Position numbers and translations under genes: made by a program. From contig NZ_LMIA01000009.1 in NCBI RefSeq assembly GCF_001428565.1, positions 393,358-457,357 of the forward strand: a stretch of 64,000 nucleotides of DNA. Direction: 5' to 3'. Positions 35,403 to 44,170 of the stretch are shown here, one piece after another; within the stretch, counting starts at the first letter, position 1; every line of letters starts with the position of its first letter. This DNA is from Nocardioides sp. Root190 (GTDB lineage Bacteria; Actinomycetota; Actinomycetes; Propionibacteriales; Nocardioidaceae). The notes beneath the pieces were generated by a model. It saw nothing but the letters and a program-made list of their open reading frames with translations, was not told the origin of the DNA and did not search any database.

Positions 35403-35422
35403 TCGTTCTGCGGAACCGGCCG

Positions 35423-36046
35423 TCAGGTCAGTGCGTCGGCCGTGGCCGGTCCCACCCCGAGGGCGATGGCGCCGTCGAGATCGGTGAGATCGTCGACGTC
35501 GCGACGCAGGGTGGCGAGGGCTCCGGGCACCGGGGTCGCGCCACCGGCGAGGTGGGCAGCGGCCGAGCCCGGTCCGAAGCGCGGCTCGAAGACGTCGTAC
35601 GGCGCGCTGTAGAGGGTCGTGCCGGTGTCGTCGGCGTCGCGGACGAACCAGGAGCCCTGTCCGGGTGTTGCGTGTGCCAGTGCCGCCGTCAGGTCCTCCG
35701 GCGTCAACGACGGGAGGTCGGCGAGCAGTGCGACAGGCTGGAGCTCGGGTCGCTCGATGCGTGCCTGCGCGGATGCATGGCGGAGTGCGGCGTTCAGGCC
35801 ACCTCCGGGGTCGGCCAGCGTGAGCGCCTCGCCGGCGGCCAGGGAGATGGCGAACCCTGCGTCGTCGCTGACGATCAGCACGAGTCCCACCGCGGGGGTC
35901 GCGAGGCAGGAGCGGACCACGTCGGCGGCGAACGCTGCAGCCAGTCGGCGCCGGTGCTCGTCGGGGAGCGCGGACAGGCGGGACTTGCCCGTCCCGGGCG
36001 ACTTGACCGGGAGGAGCACGGCGAAGGAACCCGGACGTACGACCAC
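35423..36046 (-). CDS. fbiD: CofC/FbiD-type phospholactate or phosphoenolpyruvate guanylyltransferase
   Basis: A 207-residue nucleotidyltransferase that makes the GTP-activated intermediate of coenzyme F420. It has the pattern AVLLPVKSPGTGKSRLS (9-25), LIVSDDAGF, LADLPSLTPEDL and GTTLYSAP. In mycobacteria the gene at this locus (Rv2983, FbiD) uses phosphoenolpyruvate; family and locus argue for the same here. It implies the organism makes F420. Convergent with hup. Confidence 0.87.
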   Translation of the reverse strand: MVVRPGSFAVLLPVKSPGTGKSRLSALPDEHRRRLAAAFAADVVRSCLATPAVGLVLIVSDDAGFAISLAAGEALTLADPGGGLNAALRHASAQARIERPELQPVALLADLPSLTPEDLTAALAHATPGQGSWFVRDADDTGTTLYSAPYDVFEPRFGPGSAAAHLAGGATPVPGALATLRRDVDDLTDLDGAIALGVGPATADALT

Positions 36047-36129
36047 GGGCCAATCCTCGCAGCACCTGCAGCGGCTCGTGACGCGTGCCTCGAAGTGGCG
36101 GGGGTCACCGGCGGGTAACCTCCACTCTC

Positions 36130-36870
36130 GTGACTGTTCGAACGTTGCAGGAGAAGCGGGGGTGGGCCTTCACCATCGCTGTTCCCATCATCAAGCCGCT
36201 GCTGCTGGCGACGACCCGACGGGAGTGGATCGGTGGGGAGAACCTGCCCGAGTCGGGTGGCTTCATCATCGCCCTCAACCACATCTCGCACGTCGACCCC
36301 CTCACGGCCGCGCACCTCGTCTACGACCACGGCCGCAAGCCGCGCTACCTCGCCAAGTCGGGGCTCTTCGACAACCCGGTGCTCGGCCGCTTCCTGCGTG
36401 GCGCCGGACAGATCCCGGTCAAGCGGGACACCAGGGACGCCGTGGGCGCGTACGCCGCCGCGGTCGATGCCGTGCGTGAGGGACAGTGCGTCGTGATCTA
36501 TCCCGAGGCCACCATCACCCGCGACCCCGACATGTGGCCGATGAAGGGCAAGTCCGGTGCAGCGCGGATCGCGCTCGAGACCAGCTGTCCGGTGATCCCG
36601 GTCGGGCAGTGGGGCGCGCAGGAGATCCTCGCGCCGTACACGAAGCGGCCCCACGTCGTTCCTCGCCACGACGTCGTGATGAGGGTCGGACCCCCGGTCG
36701 CCCTGGAGGACCTGCGGTCCCGGCCCCGGACTCCGGCTGTCGTCAGCCAGGCGACGGAGAGGATCATGGACGCGATCACGCACCAGCTCGAGCTGGTCCG
36801 TGGTGAGCAGGCACCCGCCGAGCGTTACGACATGGCCGTGCGCGGCGACCGTTTCAGGAAGAAGGCGTGA
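36130..36870 (+). CDS. plsC: 1-acylglycerol-3-phosphate O-acyltransferase
   Basis: A 246-residue membrane-associated acyltransferase of phospholipid synthesis. The catalytic NHISHVDP motif gives His51 and Asp56; the phosphate-binding YPEATITRD lies near 123. GTG 36130 is chosen since TAACCT (36116-36121) ends 9 bases before it and no Shine-Dalgarno is present. Its stop overlaps the gpsA start (GTGA), linking two steps of glycerophospholipid synthesis. Confidence 0.88.
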   Translation: MTVRTLQEKRGWAFTIAVPIIKPLLLATTRREWIGGENLPESGGFIIALNHISHVDPLTAAHLVYDHGRKPRYLAKSGLFDNPVLGRFLRGAGQIPVKRDTRDAVGAYAAAVDAVREGQCVVIYPEATITRDPDMWPMKGKSGAARIALETSCPVIPVGQWGAQEILAPYTKRPHVVPRHDVVMRVGPPVALEDLRSRPRTPAVVSQATERIMDAITHQLELVRGEQAPAERYDMAVRGDRFRKKA

Positions 36871-37886
36871 GCATGGCACTGACAGGCAGCAAGGTCGCGG
36901 TTCTCGGTGCTGGCTCGTGGGGGACGGCCTTCTCGATCGTCCTGGCGGACGCCGGCAACGACGTGTCCATCTGGGCGCGTCGCGAGGAGGTCGCCGCGAC
37001 GATCAACGAGCACCACGAGAACGTCGACTACCTTCCGGGCATCGAGCTCCCGCGCCGGATCACCTCGACCCACGACCCGGAGCAGGCGCTCGCCGGCGCC
37101 GACATCGTGGTGCTGGCGGTTCCCTCGCAGTCACTGCGCGACAACCTGCCGACCTTCCTGCCCCACCTCGCCGACGACGCGGTCCTCGTGTCGCTGATGA
37201 AGGGGGTCGAGCTCGGGTCGCAGAAGCGCATGTCGGAGGTCATCGCGGAGGTCGCGGGCATCGGTGACCACCGGATCGCCGTCGTGAGCGGCCCCAACCT
37301 CGCCCGCGAGATCGCACGCCGCGAACCCGCAGCGTCCGTCGTGGCCTGCACCGACGAGGACGTCGCGACGGCCCTGCAGAAGCGGGTCCACTCGCCGGCC
37401 TTCCGGCCCTACACGAGCGTGGACGTCCTCGGCTGCGAGTTCGGCGGTGCCTACAAGAACGTCGTCGCGCTGTGCGTCGGCATGGCGGTCGGCCTGGGCT
37501 TCGGTGACAACACCACGGCGTCCCTCATCACGCGCGGACTGGCCGAGACGGCCCGTCTGGCAATGAACCAGGGCGCGAACCCGCTCACGCTGATGGGGCT
37601 GGCCGGTCTCGGCGATCTTGTCGCCACGTGCTCCTCGCCGCTCTCGCGCAACCGGACCTTCGGGGAGAAGCTGGGCCAAGGCATGAGCGTCGAGGAGATC
37701 TACGCCTCGACCCGCCAGGTCGCGGAGGGCGCGAAGTCCTGCTCGTCGCTGCGGGCCCTCGCGGCTGCCACCGGCGTCGAGGCCCCGATCGTCGACGCCG
37801 TCGACGAGGTGGTGCAGGGACGACTGACCACGGCGCAGCTCATGGACGCGTTCATCTCCCGCGACACCAAGGCCGAGCTGAGCTGA
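36867..37886 (+). CDS. gpsA: Glycerol-3-phosphate dehydrogenase [NAD(P)+]
   Basis: A 339-residue enzyme reducing dihydroxyacetone phosphate to sn-glycerol 3-phosphate. Motifs are [14 protein letters not shown] (cofactor, about 10-23), [15 protein letters not shown], and the catalytic Lys in [12 protein letters not shown], with [15 protein letters not shown] after it. The GTG at 36867 overlaps the plsC stop; ATG 36873 is an alternative. It follows plsC as in related actinobacteria. Confidence 0.94.
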   Translation: MSMALTGSKVAVLGAGSWGTAFSIVLADAGNDVSIWARREEVAATINEHHENVDYLPGIELPRRITSTHDPEQALAGADIVVLAVPSQSLRDNLPTFLPHLADDAVLVSLMKGVELGSQKRMSEVIAEVAGIGDHRIAVVSGPNLAREIARREPAASVVACTDEDVATALQKRVHSPAFRPYTSVDVLGCEFGGAYKNVVALCVGMAVGLGFGDNTTASLITRGLAETARLAMNQGANPLTLMGLAGLGDLVATCSSPLSRNRTFGEKLGQGMSVEEIYASTRQVAEGAKSCSSLRALAAATGVEAPIVDAVDEVVQGRLTTAQLMDAFISRDTKAELS

Positions 37887-37897
37887 GGGCTCACCGA

Positions 37898-37963
37898 CGG
37901 CACCTGAGGACCACGGTCCGGCACCTCAGGGGGAGGCGGGCAAGGCGCGCGCCTTCCTAGCGT
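37898..37963 (+). promoter_or_regulatory. Promoter region of the alr-ddl-kinase-regulator operon with repeated motifs
   Basis: CGGCACCTGAGG (37898-37909) and CGGCACCTCAGG (37919-37930) repeat at 21 bases, two helical turns. CCTGAGG and CCTCAGG also form an inverted repeat, and GGACC-AC-GGTCC (37908-37919) is a palindrome between them. TAGCGT (37958-37963) ends 7 bases before the alr ATG and makes a good -10. The repeats lie just upstream of where the -35 would be, as expected for an activator. Confidence 0.55.
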
Positions 37964-37969
37964 GGAGGC

Positions 37970-39133
37970 ATGACGATTCCCCTGCCCGTGGCCCGGGCCG
38001 CAGGTCCGGCCGAGCCCCGCCTGAGTGTCGATCTCGCCGCCATCGCCCGCAACACCCGGCGTCTCGCCGAACGCGCCAGCGGTGAGCTCATGGCCGTGGT
38101 CAAGGCCGACGGCTTCGGCCACGGGGCCGCGGACGTCGCGCGGACCGCCTTGGCCCACGGAGCCACCGGCCTCGGTGTCACGAGCCTCGCCGAGGCGGTG
38201 AGCCTGCGCGACGCCGGTCTGGTCGCGCCGGTGCTGAGCTGGTTGAACCCGGTCGGTGCGGACTTCGGCCTCGCTGCGGCGTACGACGTGGAGGTCGCCG
38301 TGCCGAGCCCGGCCCACCTCGCCGCGGTCGCCGGCGCCCCCGGCCGGATCCGTGTGCACCTCCACGTCGACGCCGGCATGGCGCGCGACGGCGCCGAGCC
38401 CGCCGAGTGGCCGGCCCTGTGCCGGGCGGCCCGTCGCGCCGAGCTGCGCGGCCTGGTCGAGGTCGTCGGTCTGATGGGCCATCTCGGTTGCGCCGACCGT
38501 CCTGACGACCACTGCAACGCGCTGGGTCGCGCCCGGTTCGCGTGGGCACTCGACGTGGCGCGTACCAGCGGCTTGCGGCCGCGCCACCGCCACCTCGCCG
38601 CCACCGCCGCGACCCTGACCGACCCGCGGGCCCACCACACGATGAGCCGGGTCGGTGCCGGCCTGGTCGGCATCGACCCGTCCGGTACGACAGACCTCGA
38701 GAGCGCGATGACCCTCACTGCGCCGTTGGTCCAGGTCCGCAGGGTGCCCGCCGGAACGGTCGTCGGCTACGGCCACGAGCACCGCACGACGCGGGCAACG
38801 CACCTCGGCCTGGTGCCACTCGGGTACGCCGACGGCCTGCCCCGCGTCGCCGCGACGGGGGCGACGGTCCTGGTGCGCGGTGCCCGACGGCCCGTGCTCG
38901 GACAGATCTCGATGGACCAGGTCGTCGTCGACCTGGGCGACCGGGCGGCCGACCCGGGCGAGCAGGTCACCGTCTTCGGGCCCGGACGCGACGGGGAGCC
39001 GACCGTCGCCGAGTGGGCCCGGTGGTCCGGCACGATCCCGCACGAGATCGTGACGGGCGTCGGTGCCCGCGTCCCGAGGACCAGGGTCGCAGCGCCGTAC
39101 CTGCGCTCGCTCGACGCCGGGACCCCGGCATGA
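37970..39133 (+). CDS. alr: Alanine racemase-like PLP enzyme, first gene of a four-gene operon
   Basis: A 387-residue fold-type III PLP enzyme interconverting L- and D-alanine. The PLP lysine is Lys45 in MAVVKADGFGHG; the opposing catalytic Tyr is Tyr267 in VVGYGHEH; LGYADGLPR and GQISMDQVVVDLG are also conserved. The context, leading a D-Ala-D-Ala-ligase-like gene and a two-component system, differs from the usual housekeeping alr locus, so this may be a second copy or a relative acting on another amino acid. ATGA overlap with the next gene; leaderless start likely. Confidence 0.85.
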   Translation: MTIPLPVARAAGPAEPRLSVDLAAIARNTRRLAERASGELMAVVKADGFGHGAADVARTALAHGATGLGVTSLAEAVSLRDAGLVAPVLSWLNPVGADFGLAAAYDVEVAVPSPAHLAAVAGAPGRIRVHLHVDAGMARDGAEPAEWPALCRAARRAELRGLVEVVGLMGHLGCADRPDDHCNALGRARFAWALDVARTSGLRPRHRHLAATAATLTDPRAHHTMSRVGAGLVGIDPSGTTDLESAMTLTAPLVQVRRVPAGTVVGYGHEHRTTRATHLGLVPLGYADGLPRVAATGATVLVRGARRPVLGQISMDQVVVDLGDRAADPGEQVTVFGPGRDGEPTVAEWARWSGTIPHEIVTGVGARVPRTRVAAPYLRSLDAGTPA

Positions 39134-40068
39134 GGACCAGGGTGGCCGTCATCGGCGGCGGGCAGAACTGCGAGCACGACGTCTCCCTCGCCTCCGCAGC
39201 CTCCGTGGCGGCAGCGCTGGACCCGGCGACGTACGACGTCGTCGCGCTGACGATCGGCCGCGACGGGACCTGGCGCGACGGGGGACTGCGTCCGATCGGC
39301 CTCAGCGGCGCCGTGCACGTGCTGCGGGGCTGCGACGTGGTGTTCCCGGTCGTGCACGGGCCACGCGGTGAGGACGGCGCGCTGGCGGCCCTGTGCGAGC
39401 TCGCGGGCCTGCCCTACGTCGGCTCGTCGATCCGGCCCGGTGCACTGGCGATGGACAAGTGGGCGACCAAGCTGGTCGCCGGTGCCGTGGGCATCGCGAC
39501 CGCCCCGGGCGTGCTCGTCACGCCGTCGAGTGCCGCCCACCTCGGCTGGACCGGTCCAGTGGTGGTCAAGCCGGTGGCAGCAGGCTCCAGCCAGGGAGTG
39601 AGCCGGGTCGACGCGGCCGAGGACCTCGGGAGGGCGCTGTCCGCCGCGTTCGCGCTCGACGAGCGGGTGCTGGTCGAGGAGGTCGTCGTCGGCCGCGAGA
39701 TCGACGTCGCGGTCCTCCGCCGGGCCGACGGCAGCGTCCTCGTCCCCCCGGTGCTGGAGATCGTGGGGGACGGCATCTTCGACTACGACGCGAAGTACGG
39801 CGGCCGTGCCGACTTCCGCATCCCTGCGGCGATCGAGGACACCGACGCCAAGGCGCTGGAGGAGGCTGCCGTGCAGGTCTTCGAGGCCCTCGGCTGTGCC
39901 GGCCTCGCCCGCGTCGACTTCTTCCTCACCGCGGACGGGCCGGTCCTCAACGAGGTCAACACCGTGCCGGGCATGACCGAGCACTCCCAGGCTCCGCAGA
40001 TGTTCGCAGCAGCGGGCCTGGCCTACTCGACGCTGCTCGACGAGCTCGTCCGCGCCGCGCACCGGTGA
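39130..40068 (+). CDS. D-alanine--D-alanine ligase-like ATP-grasp enzyme (short form)
   Basis: A 312-residue Ddl homologue, about 40 residues shorter than the canonical ddlA at 43103. The N-terminal GGGQNCEHDVSLASA carries the conserved Glu; KPVAAGSSQGVSRV holds the Ser of the Glu-Ser-Tyr triad; DYDAKYGGRADFRIPA contains the omega-loop Lys-Tyr of D-Ala-D-Ala ligases; ARVDFF and NEVNTVPGMT bind Mg-ATP. Keeping Lys-Tyr argues against a VanA-type D-lactate ligase. It may make D-Ala-D-Ala or a related dipeptide. Coupled to alr and to the kinase gene. Confidence 0.83.
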   Translation: MRTRVAVIGGGQNCEHDVSLASAASVAAALDPATYDVVALTIGRDGTWRDGGLRPIGLSGAVHVLRGCDVVFPVVHGPRGEDGALAALCELAGLPYVGSSIRPGALAMDKWATKLVAGAVGIATAPGVLVTPSSAAHLGWTGPVVVKPVAAGSSQGVSRVDAAEDLGRALSAAFALDERVLVEEVVVGREIDVAVLRRADGSVLVPPVLEIVGDGIFDYDAKYGGRADFRIPAAIEDTDAKALEEAAVQVFEALGCAGLARVDFFLTADGPVLNEVNTVPGMTEHSQAPQMFAAAGLAYSTLLDELVRAAHR

Positions 40069-40121
40069 ATGCGGGACACTGGTCGCCCACCCCGCCCATC
40101 GAGCCCGCAGGAGGTCCGGCG

Positions 40122-41309
40122 GTGATCGACGTACGGCGCTGGGTTCCTGACGCGCTCGTCGCCCTCCTGGCGCTCCTGGTCGGTGTCGCCGAGATCAAGA
40201 GCTCCTACGAGCCCGACCCCTGGGCCCCGCTCCTGGTGATGATCGGCGTGGCGGTTGCTGTGGGACTGTCCCGGAGGCTGCCCGGCGCCGCCCTCGGCGT
40301 CGCGTGGCTCACCGGTCTGACCCAGGTCGTCCTCGGGGTGGACCCGATGCTGACCGAGATCCTGCTCGCGGTCGTTGCCTTCGGCTGCGCACGGTGGGGG
40401 CGCGCGGTGACCGTCTGGCTCAGCGGCCTGTCCATCCCGGTGAGTGCGGGCGTGGCCGTGCTGTGGCTCAGCCCGTATGCCTTCTACGAGGCCCTGCAGG
40501 TCGTGGGCATCGACCGGATCGCCGAGGAGACCTACCGCACCGGGCGCTACGACTGGCGGGTGCTGGCGGGCGTGCTCGGCATCGCGGTGCTGGCGACCCC
40601 GTGGCTCGCCGGGCTGGCGGTGCGCTTCGCGGCCCGCTCGGAGGACTCCCGGCGATCCCAGGTCACGGCGGAGGCCCAGCGTGACCAGGCCGAGGAGATC
40701 GCCCACCTGCGCGAGGGACAGGCGCGCCTGGCGCGCGACGTCCACGACGTCGTGGGTCACTCGCTCGCCGTGATCCTCGCCCAGGCAGAGTCGGCGCAGT
40801 ACCGCGACGACACCGACACGACGGCCCTCAAGACGACCCTCGCCAACATCGCGACCTCGGCGCGCACCTCGCTCGACGACGTACGACGGGTGCTCACGCC
40901 GTCCCCGGGCACCCAGTCCTCGCGCGGACAGGCCGACCTCGACAGCCTCATCGAGGGCGTGCGGGCCAGCGGTCACGAGGTGGTGACCGACGAGGTCGGT
41001 GTGCCGCAGCCACTGCCGCCCGAGCTCGAGGTCGTCGCGTTCCGGGTGCTGCAGGAGATGTTGACCAACGCCATCAAGCACGGCCGGCGTGACCGCCCGG
41101 TGCACGTCGAACGACACTGGGAGGGTGACCTGCGCATCGAGATCCGCAACGCCGTTCCCGAGGGTGCCGGGATGCCGAGCGAGGGCGGTCAGGGCCTGGA
41201 CGGCATGCGCCGCCGGCTCGAGGCGGTCGGCGGCCGGCTCGACGTCCGTCGGCGCACGGACCCGCCCACGTTCACCGTCACCGCGTGGGTGCCGGTGAGG
41301 GCGCGATGA
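40122..41309 (+). CDS. Sensor histidine kinase (NarL/DesK-type, HisKA_3)
   Basis: A 395-residue membrane kinase. About five hydrophobic segments fill residues 1-165 with little outside them, so it may sense within the membrane or a membrane-bound ligand. A linker helix leads to the dimerisation/phosphorylation motif LARDVHDVVGHSLAVILAQ with His208, then the ATPase with NAIKHGRRDRPVH and GQGLDGMRRR. GTG 40122 is chosen for GGAGGT six bases upstream; GTG 40065 overlaps the ligase stop and is the alternative. Partner of the next gene. Confidence 0.87.
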   Translation: MIDVRRWVPDALVALLALLVGVAEIKSSYEPDPWAPLLVMIGVAVAVGLSRRLPGAALGVAWLTGLTQVVLGVDPMLTEILLAVVAFGCARWGRAVTVWLSGLSIPVSAGVAVLWLSPYAFYEALQVVGIDRIAEETYRTGRYDWRVLAGVLGIAVLATPWLAGLAVRFAARSEDSRRSQVTAEAQRDQAEEIAHLREGQARLARDVHDVVGHSLAVILAQAESAQYRDDTDTTALKTTLANIATSARTSLDDVRRVLTPSPGTQSSRGQADLDSLIEGVRASGHEVVTDEVGVPQPLPPELEVVAFRVLQEMLTNAIKHGRRDRPVHVERHWEGDLRIEIRNAVPEGAGMPSEGGQGLDGMRRRLEAVGGRLDVRRRTDPPTFTVTAWVPVRAR

Positions 41310-41974
41310 CCGAACCGATCCGGGTGCTCCTGGTCGACGACCAGGAGCTGTTCCGCGAGGGGGTGCGGGTGATCGTCGACGCCCAGGAGGGCATGGAGGT
41401 GGTCGGCACCGCGGCCGACGGCCTCGAGGCCGTCCGTCTCGTCGACGAGCTGACGCCCGACGTGGTGCTGATGGACATCCGGATGCCCGAGATGGACGGC
41501 GTCGAGGCGACCCGGCAGATCTTCGGGCCCGAGCGTTCCGCGCGACGTGCACGCCCCGTGCGCGTGGTCGTCCTGACGACCTTCAACCTCGACGACCGTG
41601 CGGCGACGGCGATCCGGTACGGCGCCAGCGGGTTCCTGCTCAAGGGCACCACCCCCGTGATGCTGCGCGACGCGATCCGCACGGTGCACGCCGGCAACGC
41701 CGTGCTCGCTCCCAGTGACCTCTCGGCCCTGCTGGACAGCCAGTTCCGTGCGCCGGCGGACCCGCCGGCGTCGTACGCCGCGCTGACCGACAAGGAGCGC
41801 GAGGTCTTCGCGGCGGTCGCCGGGGGCCTGTCCAACCAGGAGATCGCCGGACGGGTCTTCCTCAGCGAGTCGACGGTGAAGACCCACGTCGGCGCGATCC
41901 TGCGCAAGCTCGGCCTGCGGGACCGGGTGCAGATCGTCGTGTTCGCCCACGAGCACGGGCTCGTGACCGGCTGA
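41306..41974 (+). CDS. NarL/LuxR-type response regulator
   Basis: A 222-residue regulator. The receiver domain (1-125) has Asp11-Asp12, the phosphorylated Asp57 in VVLMDIRMPEMDG, a Thr and Lys further on (VVVLTTF, GFLLKGTT). The C-terminal LuxR helix-turn-helix reads TDKEREVFAAVAGGLSNQEIAGRVFLSESTVKTHVGAILRKL. ATGA overlap with the kinase gene. It probably activates its own operon through the repeats at 37898-37930. Confidence 0.9.
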   Translation: MTEPIRVLLVDDQELFREGVRVIVDAQEGMEVVGTAADGLEAVRLVDELTPDVVLMDIRMPEMDGVEATRQIFGPERSARRARPVRVVVLTTFNLDDRAATAIRYGASGFLLKGTTPVMLRDAIRTVHAGNAVLAPSDLSALLDSQFRAPADPPASYAALTDKEREVFAAVAGGLSNQEIAGRVFLSESTVKTHVGAILRKLGLRDRVQIVVFAHEHGLVTG

Positions 41975-41998
41975 TCACGGCAGACGGCTGAGCCCGGC

Positions 41999-43078
41999 TC
42001 AGGCGTCGATCCGGTCGAGCGCCTGGACCAGGTCCGTCCAGAGGTCCTCGACGTCCTCGATGCCGACGGACAGGCGGATCAGGCCCTCGGGGATCGTCGT
42101 GGGCTCCATCTTCCAGCGGCGACGCCGCTCGAAGGTCGACTCGACCCCGCCCAGCGAGGTGGCGTGCACCCAGAGCGAGGTCGCGCGGACGAGGAAGTCA
42201 CCGGCGTCGGCACCGCCCCGCAGGACGGGAGCGACGATGGCACCGAAGCCGGGGTAGCGGACCTCCTCGACGGCCGGGTGCCCGGCGAGCCGGCGGACCA
42301 GCTCGACCGCATTGGCCTGGGCGCGTTCGAGCCGCACGTGCAGGGTGCGCAGGCCGCGCAGGGCGAGCCAGGCCTCGAACGGTCCGGGGACCGATCCGGC
42401 CAGTCCCCGTCGGGCCTTGAGGGCGTCGTACACCTGGTCATCGGCGACCACGATCGCGCCCATCAGGACGTCGCTGTGGCCGGCGATGTACTTCGTCGCG
42501 GAGTGCAGCACGACGTCGGCGCCGAGCGAGAGCGGCTGCTGGAGCAGGGGAGTGGCGAAGGTGTTGTCGACGACGACGCTGATGCCGAGCTCGTGGGCGG
42601 CCGCGCTCAGGGCCGCGATGTCGGCCACCTCGAGGGCAGGGTTGGTGGGCGACTCCAGCCACAGGAAGGCGCAGTCCTCGTCCTCGTGCATCGCCCGGAT
42701 CACGCTGTCGGTGTCGGTGATGTCGACCAGGTTGGCCCGCAGCCGACCACGGGACTCGGCGTCCGCGAGTGCGGCGACGGTGCCGTTGTAGGAGTGGCGT
42801 GGCGCGATCACGCTGCTGCCCTGGCCGACCAGGTCGAGGAGCGTGGTGACGGCGGCCATGCCCGAGGCGAAGGACAGCGCCCGGCCGCCCTCCAGGGCGC
42901 CGAGGGCGTCCTCGAAGGCCGTCCAGGTCGGGTTGCCGAAACGTCCGTACTCCAGATCGCCGGTCGCGACGTAGGTCGAGGTCATCGTGATGGGGACGTT
43001 CAGCGGCTGGTCCGGGTCGTGCGGCGGGCGTCCGGCGGTCACGGCGACGGTCGCGGGGCGCAGCGTGGAGGGCGACAT
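41999..43078 (-). CDS. Trans-sulfuration PLP enzyme (cystathionine gamma-synthase/lyase family)
   Basis: A 359-residue Cys/Met-metabolism PLP enzyme. The cofactor lysine is Lys196 in LHSATKYIAGHSD; YGRFGNPTWTAFE (44-56), SFASGMAAV and VVVDNTFATPLLQ are family motifs. Synthase and lyase cannot be separated by eye. It is slightly short (typical 380-400). A -10-like TACCTT (43085-43090, minus strand) lies exactly 7 bases before the ATG, and overlaps the ddlA -10. Its position beside ddlA is common in actinobacteria. Confidence 0.87.
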   Translation of the reverse strand: MSPSTLRPATVAVTAGRPPHDPDQPLNVPITMTSTYVATGDLEYGRFGNPTWTAFEDALGALEGGRALSFASGMAAVTTLLDLVGQGSSVIAPRHSYNGTVAALADAESRGRLRANLVDITDTDSVIRAMHEDEDCAFLWLESPTNPALEVADIAALSAAAHELGISVVVDNTFATPLLQQPLSLGADVVLHSATKYIAGHSDVLMGAIVVADDQVYDALKARRGLAGSVPGPFEAWLALRGLRTLHVRLERAQANAVELVRRLAGHPAVEEVRYPGFGAIVAPVLRGGADAGDFLVRATSLWVHATSLGGVESTFERRRRWKMEPTTIPEGLIRLSVGIEDVEDLWTDLVQALDRIDA

Positions 43079-43084
43079 GTCCCA

Positions 43085-43094
43085 AAGGTAGGGT
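43085..43094. promoter_or_regulatory. Overlapping divergent -10 elements of the PLP-enzyme gene and ddlA
   Basis: On the minus strand TACCTT (43090-43085) serves the trans-sulfuration gene. On the plus strand TAGGGT (43089-43094) serves ddlA. The two hexamers share two bases, and each gene starts 6-9 bases beyond its element. Confidence 0.5.
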
Positions 43095-43102
43095 CATCGG
43101 CG

Positions 43103-44170
43103 ATGAACGCTCCCACTGGCCGCCGTGTCCGCGTCGCTGTCGTCTTCGGCGGCCGCTCCAGTGAGCACGCGATCTCGTGTGTGACGGCTGGCAGCGTGCT
43201 GCAGGCCATCGACCGCGAGAAGTACGACGTCGTGCCGATCGGCATCACCCGCGACGGACGCTGGGTCCAGGAGATCGACGACCCGACGCGCCACCGGATC
43301 ACCGGCCCGGGCCAGCTGCCGTCGGTCGACGAGACCCTCCCGTCTGCCGACCGCGAGTTCGACGACGTCGACGTGGTCTTCCCGCTGCTGCACGGGCCGT
43401 GGGGCGAGGACGGCACCATCCAGGGCCTGCTGGAGATGAGCGACGTCCGCTACGTCGGGTCCGGCGTGCTGGCCTCGGCCGTGTGCATGGACAAGGCGTT
43501 CATGAAGGTCGCGCTCCAGGCGGCAGGTCTTCCCGTCACGCCGGGCACGACCACCACCGCCACCGAATGGGCCGACCAGGAGATCGCGGTGCACTCGCGG
43601 TGCGACCAGCTGGGCTACCCGCTGTTCGTGAAGCCCGCGCGGGGCGGATCCAGCATCGGCATCGCCAAGGCACACGGTCCTGCGGACCTCGCCGCGGCGA
43701 TCGAGGGTGCGCTCGCGCACGACCCCAAGATCCTGATCGAGGTGTCCGCCGAGGGAGCCCGCGAGATCGAGTGCGGCGTGCTCGACGACCTCGACGGCAG
43801 CGTCGAGGTCAGCGTGCCCGCCGAGATCCGGATCACCGGCGACCACGAGTTCTACGACTTCGAGGCGAAGTACCTCCCCGAGGAGGCCACCGAGCTCGAC
43901 GTCCCCGCCGTCCTCGACGAGCAGACCCGGCTCCGCATGCAGGACCTGGCGGCCGCGGCGTTCCGCGCCGCGGGCTGCGAGGGCCTGGCGCGCGTCGACT
44001 TCTTCCTGATGCCCGACGGCTCGCTCGTCATCAACGAGCTCAACACGATGCCCGGCTTCACACCGCTCTCGATGTTCCCGCAGATGTGGGCAGCCTCCGG
44101 GATGCCCTACAGCGAGCTCGTCGACCGGCTCCTCACACTGGCCCTGCAGCGGCCCACGGGTTTGCGCTAG
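43103..44170 (+). CDS. ddlA: D-alanine--D-alanine ligase
   Basis: A 355-residue ATP-grasp ligase joining two D-alanines for peptidoglycan. Motifs are VFGGRSSEHAISC (14-26), KPARGGSSIGIAK, the omega-loop FYDFEAKYLPEEATELDVPA with Lys-Tyr, ARVDFFLMPDG and NELNTMPGFTPLSMFP. Full length and best match to the housekeeping enzyme. Second Ddl-type gene within 4 kb. Its stop overlaps the convergent DUF3515 gene by 4 bases. Confidence 0.94.
   Translation: MNAPTGRRVRVAVVFGGRSSEHAISCVTAGSVLQAIDREKYDVVPIGITRDGRWVQEIDDPTRHRITGPGQLPSVDETLPSADREFDDVDVVFPLLHGPWGEDGTIQGLLEMSDVRYVGSGVLASAVCMDKAFMKVALQAAGLPVTPGTTTTATEWADQEIAVHSRCDQLGYPLFVKPARGGSSIGIAKAHGPADLAAAIEGALAHDPKILIEVSAEGAREIECGVLDDLDGSVEVSVPAEIRITGDHEFYDFEAKYLPEEATELDVPAVLDEQTRLRMQDLAAAAFRAAGCEGLARVDFFLMPDGSLVINELNTMPGFTPLSMFPQMWAASGMPYSELVDRLLTLALQRPTGLR

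Noticed and set aside
37970..41974. Vancomycin-resistance (van) cluster
   Set aside because: No vanH or vanX-like gene is present, the ligase keeps the D-Ala-D-Ala-type Lys-Tyr omega loop, and the kinase is of the NarL/DesK class rather than VanS class.
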